Assembly (NCBI RefSeq): GCF_030651625.1
Contig: NZ_JAUSCF010000039.1
Span: forward strand, 285,162 to 349,161
From: Hydrogenophaga sp.
Lineage (GTDB): Bacteria; Pseudomonadota; Gammaproteobacteria; Burkholderiales; Burkholderiaceae_C
Length of the DNA: 64,000 nucleotides
Direction: 5' to 3'
Part shown: positions 15,221-24,030 of the stretch, one piece after another
Numbering within the stretch: the stretch's first letter is position 1
Layout: each line of letters begins with the position of its first letter
Made by a program: the position numbers and the translations under genes
Notes under the pieces: generated by a model
Told to the model about the DNA's origin: nothing
The model's database searches: none
Seen by the model: only the letters and a program-made list of their open reading frames with translations

Positions 15221-16096
15221 ATGAGCCTGCCTGCCCTTTCCGCCATCACCGAGCTCTTCAAACCCATCACCTGGTTCCCGCCCATGTGGGCGTTTGCCTG
15301 CGGCGTGGTGGCATCCGGTATTTCAATGGACGGGCGCTGGCTGCTGGCCATCGTTGGGGTGGCTTTGGCTGGCCCGCTGGTGTGCGCCACCAGCCAGGCC
15401 GTCAACGACTGGTACGACCGCCACGTGGACGCCATCAATGAGCCACAGCGTCCGATCCCTTCCGGGCGCATTCCCGGGCGCTGGGGGCTCTACCTCGCCA
15501 TCGGCTGGACGGTGGTTTCGCTGCTGGTGGCCACGGTGCTCGGCCCCTGGGGCTTTGGTGCCGCCGCCGTCGGTCTGCTGCTGGCCTGGGCCTATAGCGC
15601 ACCACCGGTGCGACTGAAGGAAAACGGCTGGTGGGGCAATGCGGCCTGTGGCATCAGCTACGAAGGCATTGCCTGGGTCACCGGCGCGGCCGTGATGGCC
15701 GGCGGTGCCATGCCAGGCGGCGAATCACTGGTGCTCGCAGCACTCTACAGCGCAGGCACCCACGGCATCATGACACTCAACGACTTCAAGGCGGTGGCCG
15801 GCGACCGCCTGATGGGCGTGCGTTCGCTGCCGGTGCAGCTGGGCATCCAGCGGGCGGCACAGGTGGCCTGCTGGTTCATGGCCGTGCCGCAGGTGGTGGT
15901 GATTGCCCTGTTGCTGACCTGGGGACAGGCCTGGCACGCTGCGACGGTGGCGGCGCTGTTGCTGCTGCAGTTCGTGCTGATGCGTCGCTTTCTGGCCTCG
16001 CCCACGGAACGGGCCCTCTGGTACAGCGGTTTTGGCGTGCCGCTGTTCGTGGCCGGCATGATGGTCAGCGCTTTTGCCCTGCGAGGGCTTGTTTGA
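15221..16096 (+). CDS. bchG: BchG, bacteriochlorophyll synthase (geranylgeranyl/phytyl transferase)
   Basis: This 291-residue UbiA-family membrane prenyltransferase has eight to nine helices. The first aspartate motif is NDWYDRHVD (62-70) and the second NDFKAVAGDR. It esterifies bacteriochlorophyllide a with the C20 alcohol, the step that makes the pigment lipid-soluble. No ribosome binding site is visible before the ATG. With the promoter only 8 bases away, a leaderless transcript is likely. It is followed by the pucC-like gene and bchP, the usual G-P order. Confidence 0.96.
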   Translation: MSLPALSAITELFKPITWFPPMWAFACGVVASGISMDGRWLLAIVGVALAGPLVCATSQAVNDWYDRHVDAINEPQRPIPSGRIPGRWGLYLAIGWTVVSLLVATVLGPWGFGAAAVGLLLAWAYSAPPVRLKENGWWGNAACGISYEGIAWVTGAAVMAGGAMPGGESLVLAALYSAGTHGIMTLNDFKAVAGDRLMGVRSLPVQLGIQRAAQVACWFMAVPQVVVIALLLTWGQAWHAATVAALLLLQFVLMRRFLASPTERALWYSGFGVPLFVAGMMVSAFALRGLV

Positions 16097-16103
16097 AACA
16101 CCC

Positions 16104-16180
16104 CCGCCGCGCTCCACGCGACCCCCTCAAGGGGGCGGCGCTGGCCGTCCGGCAGAGCCGGCCCGGCGGCGCCCTGGATG
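16104..16180. repeat. GC-rich palindromic intergenic repeat
   Basis: A run of CCCCCTCAAGGGGG and CCGGCAGAGCCGGCCCGG dyads sits between bchG and the next gene. It resembles similar stretches near 28.8, 33.1, 36.1 and 63.9 kb. It inflates the apparent reading frame of the following gene. Confidence 0.6.
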
Positions 16181-16229
16181 GCGCTGTTTCAAGCCTCTGC
16201 ATGGCACTTCGGTGCCATGGAAAGCTGGC

Positions 16230-17663
16230 ATGAAAATGCCAAAGTGCCAGCAGACTGAACAGCCAACTGTGTTTGGCTGGGCAAGCATCGCCCGCGTGGG
16301 CCTGGTCCAGGCCGCGCTGGGTGCCGTGGTGGTCATGACCACTTCCACGCTCAACCGCGTGATGGTGGTCGAACACGCCCTGCCCGCTTTGTTGCCCGGT
16401 GTGCTGGTGGCCTTGCACTACCTGGTGCAGATGGCGCGGCCGCGCATGGGTTTCGGATCCGACGTGGGCGGCAGGCGCACGCCCTGGATCATCGGCGGCA
16501 TGGCCGTGCTGGGTCTGGGTGGTGTGGTGGCCGCGCTTGCCACGGCATGGATGGGCACCGACCGCTCGGCCGGCATTGTGCTGGCCTTGCTGGGCTACGC
16601 CCTGGTCGGCCTGGGCGTCAGCGCCAGTGGCACCTCGCTGCTGGTGATGCTGGCCAAACGCGTGCCCCATGGCCGGCGGGCCGGCGCTGCCACGCTGGTG
16701 TGGATGATGATGATTGCCGGCTTCGCCGTCACGGCGGGTCTGGCGGGCCACTGGCTGGACCCATATTCGCCCGCGCGCCTGGTGACCGTGACATCCGTCG
16801 TGTGCCTGTTCGCCTTCGTGCTCACGCTGGCGGCCGTTCGCGGGCTGGAAGGCCCCGCGATCGCACCTGGGGAACAGCCCGCGCACCGGCCCTATGGTGA
16901 GCCTCTCGCCAAACCCCGTTTTCGCGAAGCCTTGCGTGAGGTGTGGGCAGAACCCCTGGCGCGCCGCTTCACGGTTTTTGTGTTCGTTTCGATGCTCGCA
17001 TTCAGCGCGCAAGACCTCATCCTTGAACCGTTCGCCGGGACGGTGTTCGGTTACTCGCCGGGCGCCTCCACCCAGCTCTCCGGTGTGCAAAACGGTGGTG
17101 TGCTGCTGGGCATGCTGCTCGTGGCCTTTGCGAGTGCCGCCGGTGCGCGACTGAGCCATCACCGAACCTGGCGCCACGTCGGCTCGCTGCGAGGGTGGAC
17201 CATCGGCGGCTGCTTGGCCTCGGGCGCAGCACTGGCAGCGCTCAGTCTGGCTGGCATGCACGGCGAAGGCGCACCGCTGAAAACCATCGTGTTTGCCCTG
17301 GGCGTGTCCAACGGCGCGTTTTCCATCGGCGCCATCGGTTCCATGATGCGCCTTGCCAGTGAAGGGCGTCAGCAGCGCGAAGGTGTTCGCATGGGCCTCT
17401 GGGGCGCGGCTCAGGCCATTGCCTTCGGCCTGGGCGGACTGGTGGGCACCGGCGCCAGCGACCTGGCCCGCAGTCTGATTGCGTCGCCCGGCGAGGCCTA
17501 TGCCCTCGTCTTTGCGCTGGAAGGTGGGGTGTTCCTGATCGCTGCCTTGCTGGCCTGGCGCATCAGTGCGCCCGCACCCGCCCGAATCGCGCTTCGTTCC
17601 TTTTCCCACCCAACAGCCGGCGCGGGTCTTTCCGCAGGCACTCCACAGAGGCAAACCACATGA
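16230..17663 (+). CDS. PucC-family MFS protein (bacteriochlorophyll delivery/assembly, 'ORF428'-type)
   Basis: This is a 477-residue, 12-helix protein of the BCD/PucC transporter family. Its core signatures (LNRVMVVEHALPALLPG, ARPRMGFGSDVGGRRTPWI, GLWGAAQAIAFGLGG) parallel LhaA but are clearly divergent. It lies between bchG and bchP, where purple bacteria typically encode a PucC-like protein thought to assist pigment delivery or antenna assembly. The ATG at 16230 was chosen because the upstream frame is repeat DNA; 16236 is a close alternative. The stop overlaps the bchP start as ATGA. Confidence 0.88.
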   Translation: MKMPKCQQTEQPTVFGWASIARVGLVQAALGAVVVMTTSTLNRVMVVEHALPALLPGVLVALHYLVQMARPRMGFGSDVGGRRTPWIIGGMAVLGLGGVVAALATAWMGTDRSAGIVLALLGYALVGLGVSASGTSLLVMLAKRVPHGRRAGAATLVWMMMIAGFAVTAGLAGHWLDPYSPARLVTVTSVVCLFAFVLTLAAVRGLEGPAIAPGEQPAHRPYGEPLAKPRFREALREVWAEPLARRFTVFVFVSMLAFSAQDLILEPFAGTVFGYSPGASTQLSGVQNGGVLLGMLLVAFASAAGARLSHHRTWRHVGSLRGWTIGGCLASGAALAALSLAGMHGEGAPLKTIVFALGVSNGAFSIGAIGSMMRLASEGRQQREGVRMGLWGAAQAIAFGLGGLVGTGASDLARSLIASPGEAYALVFALEGGVFLIAALLAWRISAPAPARIALRSFSHPTAGAGLSAGTPQRQTT

Positions 17664-18874
17664 ACACCGACGAAATCTTTGACGCTGTCGTGATCGGTGG
17701 TGGACCGGCGGGCGCCACCGCAGCCCATGAGCTGGCCAGGCAAGGCCGTTCGGTGCTGTTGCTGGACCGGGCTGGCCGCATCAAGCCCTGCGGCGGGGCC
17801 ATCCCGCCGCGCCTGATCAAGGACTTCGACATTCCGGACCATCTGCTGGTTGCCCGCGCAGAGAGCGCGCGCATGATTTCTCCGGCCAACAACCGGGTCG
17901 ACATTCCGATCGACAACGGGTTTGTGGGCATGGTCAACCGCGACGCTTTCGACGAATGGCTGCGCGAACGTGCCCAGGCCGCAGGCGCGCAGCGCCGCAT
18001 CGGCACGTTCAAAAGCCTGTCGCGCGACGATGACGGCGTGAGCGTGGTGCACTACCTGGCCCGTGAGCGACACCACAAAGGCGAAGGCGTACCCGTCAGC
18101 GTGCGCGCCCGCACCATCGTGGGGGCCGATGGTGCAAGGTCTGAGGTGGCACGCCAGGGCAAGGTGCCCGGCGTGGAGGACACCCGCTACGTGTTCGCTT
18201 ACCACGAGATCGTGCGCGCCCCCACCGCCGACCAGCGCAGCGCCGACTACGATGGCACGCGTTGCGACGTCTACTACCAGGGCCGCTTCTCGCCCGACTT
18301 CTACGGCTGGGTTTTCCCGCACGGCGACACGCTGAGCATCGGCACCGGCAGTGCGGACAAGGGCTTTTCACTCAGGGGATCGGTGCAGCGCATGCGCGAG
18401 GCCAGCGGGCTGAGCGACACGGAAACCTTGAGGCGCGAAGGCGCACCTCTTCCCATGAAGCCGCTGAAGCGCTGGGACAACGGACGTGACGTGGTGCTGG
18501 CCGGCGACGCGGCCGGCGTGGTGGCACCGGCGTCGGGCGAGGGTATCTACTACGCGATGGTGGGCGGGCAACTCGCGGCGCAGGCAGCACACGAACTGCT
18601 GACCACGGGCGACGTGCGCGCCCTCAAACTGGCACGCAAGCGGTTCATGAAGCTGCATGGCACCGTGTTTCTGGTGCTGGGCATCATGCAGACCTTCTGG
18701 TACCGCAGCGAAAAACGCCGCGAACGCTTCGTCAAAATCTGCGAGGACCGGGACGTGCAGCAGCTGACCTTCGAGTCCTACATGAACAAGCAACTCACGC
18801 GCAAGAAGCCCATGGCGCATGTGCGCATCTTCTTCAAGGACCTGGGGCACCTGCTGGGCATGGCCCGGGTGTGA
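17660..18874 (+). CDS. bchP: BchP, geranylgeranyl reductase
   Basis: This 404-residue flavoprotein has an N-terminal dinucleotide motif (VVIGGGPAGATAAHEL, 10-25), the family PCGGAIPPRL segment, and a second FAD motif VVLAGDAAGVVAPASGEGI. It reduces the geranylgeranyl side chain (or its diphosphate) to phytyl using NADPH. Translation is coupled to the preceding gene by the ATGA overlap. Confidence 0.95.
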   Translation: MNTDEIFDAVVIGGGPAGATAAHELARQGRSVLLLDRAGRIKPCGGAIPPRLIKDFDIPDHLLVARAESARMISPANNRVDIPIDNGFVGMVNRDAFDEWLRERAQAAGAQRRIGTFKSLSRDDDGVSVVHYLARERHHKGEGVPVSVRARTIVGADGARSEVARQGKVPGVEDTRYVFAYHEIVRAPTADQRSADYDGTRCDVYYQGRFSPDFYGWVFPHGDTLSIGTGSADKGFSLRGSVQRMREASGLSDTETLRREGAPLPMKPLKRWDNGRDVVLAGDAAGVVAPASGEGIYYAMVGGQLAAQAAHELLTTGDVRALKLARKRFMKLHGTVFLVLGIMQTFWYRSEKRRERFVKICEDRDVQQLTFESYMNKQLTRKKPMAHVRIFFKDLGHLLGMARV

Positions 18875-18908
18875 GGTTCATTGACAACGCCCGCTGAGGC
18901 CAGGCTTC

Positions 18909-19199
18909 ATGCAAGCACTCTGGGAAAGCGGGCTCTGGCTCGACATCGCCATTGCCATCACCGCGCTGGAACTGCTGGTACTGGGTTCACTGCATGTCTT
19001 TACAAGACGGGGGCTGCACCCGAACGCCTGGGCACTGAACCTGTGCTCAGGCTTGCTGTTGATGCTCGCACTGCGCAGCACGCTGGGTGGCGCTGCGTGG
19101 CATTGGCCCGTCATGTGCCTGGCCGCATCGGGGGTGATGCACAGCGCCGACCTCTGGCGGCGCTGGCGTCTTCAGCAGCGGGTCATCACGCCTTCTTGA
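18909..19199 (+). CDS. Small hydrophobic membrane protein of unknown function
   Basis: The 96 residues contain three hydrophobic segments (about 11-30, 41-58, 63-80) with a tryptophan-rich, positively charged end (LWRRWRLQQR). I do not recognise a family. It starts 34 bp after bchP on the same strand and its last 14 bases overlap the 3' end of the convergent HiPIP gene. The ribosome binding site is weak (GAGG, about 11 bases upstream). Position suggests co-transcription with bchG-bchP and a role near the photosynthetic membrane, but that is inference. Confidence 0.6.
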   Translation: MQALWESGLWLDIAIAITALELLVLGSLHVFTRRGLHPNAWALNLCSGLLLMLALRSTLGGAAWHWPVMCLAASGVMHSADLWRRWRLQQRVITPS

Positions 19200-19500
19200 C
19201 GTAGGCCGAGCACCAACCCTTGGCGGCCACATGCTTGCCGGGGAAGATGCCGCAAGGGCCACTGGCTTCGCCAGCCTTGCCCGAGTAGAGCGTGCAGTTG
19301 GAGCACAGTTGCGTCGAGGCGTGCTTGGGATACTTTTTGGCGTCGACCTTGGTGCTGTCGGCCGCATAGCCCAGTGCCTTGGCCTGGGCATCGTTTTCAT
19401 CGACCACGGGAGCCGCTTGCGCATGCGCAGCACCCGCCATCAACACCGAACCGCCAGCGGCGACTTGCATCAAGAAAATACGACGATTTGAACCGTTCAT
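19186..19500 (-). CDS. High-potential iron-sulfur protein (HiPIP), periplasmic electron carrier
   Basis: This 104-residue precursor has a Tat-type signal (NRRIFLMQVAAGGS, cleavage near AHA27) and a mature part of about 77 residues. The four cluster cysteines C66, C69, C83 and C97 show the HiPIP spacing. HiPIPs carry electrons from the cytochrome bc1 complex to the photosynthetic reaction centre in many purple beta- and gammaproteobacteria. Its place at the end of the cluster supports that role. An in-frame ATG at 19524 would push the twin arginine inward, so 19500 is preferred. Confidence 0.93.
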   Translation of the reverse strand: MNGSNRRIFLMQVAAGGSVLMAGAAHAQAAPVVDENDAQAKALGYAADSTKVDAKKYPKHASTQLCSNCTLYSGKAGEASGPCGIFPGKHVAAKGWCSAYVKKA

Positions 19501-19672
19501 GGAGGGCCTCGTGGAGAAATGCAATATTGCAATTTCATGCTACACCCGCCAGCTTAAGCACGGCTGAAGCCCCCACGAGCGCCTGACTTCCGCAGTCATC
19601 CATTGGGGGCAATCTCCATGCCGTTGGCGGCTTCTCCGCGGTGCGTACACTTGCCGGAAAAATTCCGGCTTC

Positions 19673-20539
19673 ATGACTCCACAAGACTACGTCCAGCAAA
19701 AGGCCGCCGCCTCGGGCAGCAGCTTCTATTACGCGTTCCTGTTCCTGCCGCCCGAACGTCGCGCCGCCATCACCGCCTTTTACGCGTTCTGCAGGGAAGT
19801 GGACGATGTGGTCGATGAGGTCAAAGACCCCGACGTGGCCCAGACCAAGCTGGCCTGGTGGCGGCACGAGGTGGCAACGGCCTACGCGGGTGAACGCAAT
19901 CACCCGGTGATGCAGGCACTCATGCCCCACGCCACCGCATTTGGCATTGAAGCTCGCCACCTGCTGGCCGTGATCGAAGGCTGCCAGATGGACCTGGAGC
20001 AGAACCGCTACCTGGACTTCGCCAACCTGCAGCAGTACTGCCACCTGGTGGCCGGCGTGGTGGGCGAGGTGGCCGCCCGCATTTTTGGCCAGACCCGGGA
20101 ACAGACCACCGCGTACGCCCACCGGCTGGGTCTGGCGTTCCAGCTGACCAACATCATTCGCGACGTGGGCGAGGACGCCGCACGCGGGCGCATCTACCTG
20201 CCGGTCAACGAACTCCAGCAGTTTGACGTGAAGGCGCATGAACTGCTCAAGCGCAGCGCAGCCCCGGGCACCGACCCAGCCGATTTCGAGCGCCGCTTCA
20301 CCGCGCTCATGCAGTTCCAGTGTGCGCGTGCGCTGAAGACCTACGACGAGGCCCTGGCACTGTTGCCGGAAGCCGATCGCCGCACGCAGAAGCCCGGCCT
20401 GATGATGGCCAGCATCTACCGCACCCTGCTCAAGGAAATCGCCAGCGAGCCGCTGCTGGTGCTGACGCAACGGGTCAGCCTCACACCCCTGCGCAAGTTC
20501 TGGCTGGCGTGGCGGGTGCAGGCGCTGGGCCGGCTCTGA
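19673..20539 (+). CDS. hpnD: HpnD, presqualene diphosphate synthase
   Basis: This 288-residue trans-isoprenyl diphosphate synthase (squalene/phytoene synthase family) has the two aspartate motifs DDVVD (44-48) and DVGED. The sequence (SFYYAFLFLPPERRAAI) matches HpnD better than CrtB. HpnD condenses two farnesyl diphosphates to presqualene diphosphate, the first step toward squalene and hopanoids. It is followed 150 bp later by hpnE. No hpnC is present in the window. Confidence 0.88.
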   Translation: MTPQDYVQQKAAASGSSFYYAFLFLPPERRAAITAFYAFCREVDDVVDEVKDPDVAQTKLAWWRHEVATAYAGERNHPVMQALMPHATAFGIEARHLLAVIEGCQMDLEQNRYLDFANLQQYCHLVAGVVGEVAARIFGQTREQTTAYAHRLGLAFQLTNIIRDVGEDAARGRIYLPVNELQQFDVKAHELLKRSAAPGTDPADFERRFTALMQFQCARALKTYDEALALLPEADRRTQKPGLMMASIYRTLLKEIASEPLLVLTQRVSLTPLRKFWLAWRVQALGRL

Positions 20540-20689
20540 AGCGCCCGGCCGACATCCCACACCAAGCGGACGCCCCCCACACATGCCACGTTGTCCCAAC
20601 GCCGTCTCGGACGCGAGCAGCCCAGCCCAGACAGAGCCATGGCGGCCGTGGTGCGGGCGGCGCCGACTCGAAGCCGAGAACACCAACCC

Positions 20690-22069
20690 ATGAAGGTCGC
20701 CATCGTGGGCGCGGGATGGGCGGGCATGGCTGCGGCTGTCACCGCCGCGGAACGCCCCATGGACATCACCGTGTTCGAGGCTTCCCGGACGCTGGGCGGG
20801 CGGGCGCGCGCCATGCCCGCCCAGAGGCCAGACGGCCTTCCTCTGACGCTGGACAACGGCCAGCACATCCTGATTGGTGCCTACACCGACAGTCTGGACC
20901 TGATGGAACGCGTGGGCGTGAACCTGGGCGAGGCGCTGTGGGCGCTTCCGCTCGCTTTGCCCTACCCCGACGGCCAGGGATTGCAGACCCCGCGCTGGGC
21001 GGCAAACTGGCCGGCACCGCTGGATACCCTGACGGCCATCGCCACCGCCAGGGGCTGGCGCTGGTCAGAACGCCTGGCGCTGGTGCGCACCTCGCTGGCC
21101 TGGCAGGCGGCCAGCTTCCGGTGTCCACCTGCACAAACCGTGAGTGAACTCTGCGCGCATCTGCCGCGCCGGGTGCTGGACGAACTGATCGAACCCCTGT
21201 GTGTTTCGGCGCTGAACACGCCCGCCGCACAGTCCAGCGCTCAGGTGTTTCTGCGCATCATGCGCGACGCCCTTTTCGGAAAAGGCCACGGTCGCCTGGG
21301 TGCATCGAACCTGCTGCTGCCCCGTGTGGACCTGACCACCGCTTTCCCGCAGACAGCACAACAATGGCTCGGCCACCACCACCCGTCATCGGTGCGGGTG
21401 CATGCCGGGACCCGGGTGGTTGCCTTGCATCGGTCGGCAGATGGCTGGGACCTGCAGGTTGAGCAGCAGGGTGCACTCCGCGAAGAGCGATTCGATCAGG
21501 TCATCTGGGCCACGGCTGCTGCGCCCGCTGCCCAGGCAATGCTCAGGGCGGCAGACACGGCACAGGCCCGTGCCGAGCATGGTGACATCGCACGGCAAGT
21601 GCGTGAATGGGCCACGAAGTGCCGGGCCCTGAACTTCACCGCCATCACCACGGTCTATGCCTGGTCCGCAGGGGCACGGCTGTCCGGCCCCATGCTGGCG
21701 TTGCGGGCCGAACCAGACGCCCACGCCGCCCCGGCGCAGTTCGTGTTCGACCGGGGCCAGTTGCACCCCCACGACGCTGGCGCCCAGGGCGTGCTGGCCT
21801 TTGTGGTCAGCGCCAGTGTCGGGGAACGCGACGACCTGCAGGCGCGGGTGCTGCGGCAGGCGGCCCGTCAACTGGACCTGCATGCGCTGCAACCAATCCA
21901 GACAGTGGTTGAAAGGCGGGCCACGTTCGCCTGCACCCCCCAACTTCAGCGGCCGCCACGGTTCATCGCACCTGGTCTGTGGGCGGCGGGCGACTTTGTC
22001 GAGGGCCCCTACCCTGCCACTCTGGAAGGCGCGGTGCGCAGCGGGACAGCGGCAGCAAAAGCACTCTGA
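20690..22069 (+). CDS. hpnE: HpnE, hydroxysqualene dehydroxylase (FAD-dependent)
   Basis: This 459-residue amine-oxidase-like flavoprotein has the N-terminal motif IVGAGWAGMAAA, ASRTLGGRARA and LDNGQHILIGAY, typical of HpnE. The C-terminal FAD segment is GLWAAGDFVEGPYPATLEGAVRSG. In the HpnCDE route it reduces hydroxysqualene to squalene. The start at 20690 (MKVAIVGAG) puts the FAD motif at the N-terminus; upstream in-frame codons add no homologous sequence. It is probably co-transcribed with hpnD. Confidence 0.87.
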   Translation: MKVAIVGAGWAGMAAAVTAAERPMDITVFEASRTLGGRARAMPAQRPDGLPLTLDNGQHILIGAYTDSLDLMERVGVNLGEALWALPLALPYPDGQGLQTPRWAANWPAPLDTLTAIATARGWRWSERLALVRTSLAWQAASFRCPPAQTVSELCAHLPRRVLDELIEPLCVSALNTPAAQSSAQVFLRIMRDALFGKGHGRLGASNLLLPRVDLTTAFPQTAQQWLGHHHPSSVRVHAGTRVVALHRSADGWDLQVEQQGALREERFDQVIWATAAAPAAQAMLRAADTAQARAEHGDIARQVREWATKCRALNFTAITTVYAWSAGARLSGPMLALRAEPDAHAAPAQFVFDRGQLHPHDAGAQGVLAFVVSASVGERDDLQARVLRQAARQLDLHALQPIQTVVERRATFACTPQLQRPPRFIAPGLWAAGDFVEGPYPATLEGAVRSGTAAAKAL

Positions 22070-22248
22070 ACCTGGCAAAAGGCATGAAAACGAAATGCCA
22101 CGGCCAGCCCACAAAGCCGCAGGATCCGGGTTGAGGTGAGACTGACAACAATCACCTGCCAAAATGGTGCCGACCCGGGAACCTCCAGGCGCAGCAGCCT
22201 TCAGACCCGTGTCGTACATCTTTTAACCCGAACAAGGAGTTTTTACGC

Positions 22249-22704
22249 ATGCTTGGAGCACCCACCGCACGCCATTTCGTGATCGCCGCCGGCCTTTGCC
22301 TGGCCACCCTTTCCAGTGCCATGGCCCAGAACATGGTGAGCGTCAAGGGCAACACGTTGAACATGCGCTCGGGACCAGGAACCCAGACCGAAGTGCTCTG
22401 GCAGCTCAAGCAGGGCTACCCACTGGAGGTGGTCAGGCGGCAGAACAACTGGCTGCAGGTCAAAGACTTCGAAGGCGACACCGGCTGGGTCGCCAGCTCG
22501 CTCACCAGCAGCACGCCACACCACATCGTCAAGAGCCCCACAGCCAATGTGCGCAGCGGCCCGGGCACGCAGCATCGCATCGTCGGCAAGGCAAACTATG
22601 GTGATGTGGTGCGCACGCGCGAGAAGCGTGGTACCTGGGTCCGGGTGGAGCGCGCCGGCGAGCCCAACGGTTGGATTGCCAAGAGCCTGCTCTGGGGCTG
22701 GTAA
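22249..22704 (+). CDS. Exported protein with two bacterial SH3 (SH3b) domains
   Basis: The 151 residues comprise a signal peptide (cleavage near AMAQ27) and two SH3b repeats, each with the NMRSGPGTQ or NVRSGPGTQ motif (about 30-85 and 90-150). SH3b modules usually bind peptidoglycan or accompany cell-wall enzymes. No catalytic domain is present, so it is likely an envelope-binding or accessory protein. The ribosome binding site AAGGAG lies 9 bases before the ATG. Confidence 0.85.
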   Translation: MLGAPTARHFVIAAGLCLATLSSAMAQNMVSVKGNTLNMRSGPGTQTEVLWQLKQGYPLEVVRRQNNWLQVKDFEGDTGWVASSLTSSTPHHIVKSPTANVRSGPGTQHRIVGKANYGDVVRTREKRGTWVRVERAGEPNGWIAKSLLWGW

Positions 22705-22767
22705 GCCCATCAACGTTGAGGGCCATGCAGGTGCGGCTCTGCGCCGCGCCTCAATTCATTCATCCCC

Positions 22768-23814
22768 TCAGAGTGCTGCCTTGATCTTGTCGGCCATCTC
22801 GTGGGTGACCCACACGTTCCACACCTCCGGCTGGGTTTTCAAAAAATGCTTCGCCGCCTCTTCGGCAGATGCTTTGTTCCCGCGCATCCAGGCCAGCAAG
22901 GCGTTGACCGTGTGGTTCTCCCAGCCGCGCACTTCCAGATACCGCACCGCTGGTCCGTCCTTCCTGTAGAAGCGGTCTGTCATCACGGTGAACACCTCCG
23001 ACTGCGCCCAGTCGTTTCTGACGGGATTTGCGCAGCTGGCCATGGCGTTGCAGGTTTCCCATGCTTCGGTGTCGTGAGGCACGCCAGCATCGAGCTTGAC
23101 CATTTCGTACCGACCCAGCATCGACGTGGGTGCCCAGTAGTAGCCCAGCCAGCCAGCCTCGCTCTCGTAGGCCTTGGCAATCGACTCGTCCAGCTCGCTG
23201 GCTGACTTCACGTCAACGAGTTCAAACCCTTTTTCAGCAGCCCCCCAGGCCTTGAACGCGTGCTCTGTGGGAACCCGGCAGTGCCAACCCGAGGGGCAGT
23301 TGTGCACAGCGCCGCGCTTCGGACCGACGGCAGATGGGAACAGTTCTGGATGTTTCAGTGCATCGTCGATCGTCTTGATCTCGGGATGTGCGTCGGCCAC
23401 GTACTTCGGAATCCACCAACCTTCCACTCCGCCGTCCAGCAATGCCCTGGCGCCGAAATGCAACCGCCCTTCCTGCATGGCGGTCGCCAAGGGCTGCCGG
23501 GCGGCATTGATCCAGCCTTCGGGTGCCACATCGGGCTCTCCGGTTTCCATCATGGCGCTCAAGGTGGGCATGGTGTCTCCAGGCACCAGTTCAACTTCGC
23601 AGCCGTAGGCATGCGTCAGCACGAACCGGTCCACCTGGGCAAGCACCTCGGCCGATTCCCAGCCCATGCTCGCCACCGTCACCTTGCCGCAAGCTTGCTC
23701 GGCCGCTGTTTCGGACGCTGTATTGGGCTGCGCCCGGTCTTCGGTCTTGCCACAAGCGGCCAGCAACAGCCCTGCCGTGATCGTGGCCAGTGTCAGCCGA
23801 GATGGGTGATTCAT
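22768..23814 (-). CDS. OpuAC-family glycine betaine/choline-type substrate-binding lipoprotein
   Basis: This 348-residue protein has a lipoprotein signal (TAGLLLAACGK, lipobox at about residue 21). A type II periplasmic binding domain follows, related to the glycine betaine-binding proteins ProX/OpuAC (VASMGWESAEVLAQV, EGWWIPKYVADAHPEIK, GYYWAPTSMLGRYEMVKL). No permease or ATPase gene is adjacent, so it is an orphan binding protein that must work with components elsewhere. The start at 23814 has GGAGGA upstream; 23862 is less likely. Confidence 0.87.
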   Translation of the reverse strand: MNHPSRLTLATITAGLLLAACGKTEDRAQPNTASETAAEQACGKVTVASMGWESAEVLAQVDRFVLTHAYGCEVELVPGDTMPTLSAMMETGEPDVAPEGWINAARQPLATAMQEGRLHFGARALLDGGVEGWWIPKYVADAHPEIKTIDDALKHPELFPSAVGPKRGAVHNCPSGWHCRVPTEHAFKAWGAAEKGFELVDVKSASELDESIAKAYESEAGWLGYYWAPTSMLGRYEMVKLDAGVPHDTEAWETCNAMASCANPVRNDWAQSEVFTVMTDRFYRKDGPAVRYLEVRGWENHTVNALLAWMRGNKASAEEAAKHFLKTQPEVWNVWVTHEMADKIKAAL

Positions 23815-24030
23815 GGTGGTCCTCCGTGTTGGTGTGAAGGGGCTGCGTGTGCAGACCCACACCCGACGACCTGGAAATGACCGAACGCTGCTGCAAACCT
23901 GGTGACCAGCCGCTCAACCACCGGGTGCCGGGTTGAAGTCAGCCCATTACTATACTTTTTTGAACTTGCCGCATGCAGACCGTCCCACTTTGCAACGCCG
24001 GCAAGCGCGGTTCCGCCCTGCCCTACGCGG

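Noticed and set aside
16065..17654. Long minus-strand frame opposite the pucC-like gene
   Set aside because: It is antisense to a clear MFS protein, has His/Gln/Gly-rich composition and no family match; a GC-bias artefact.
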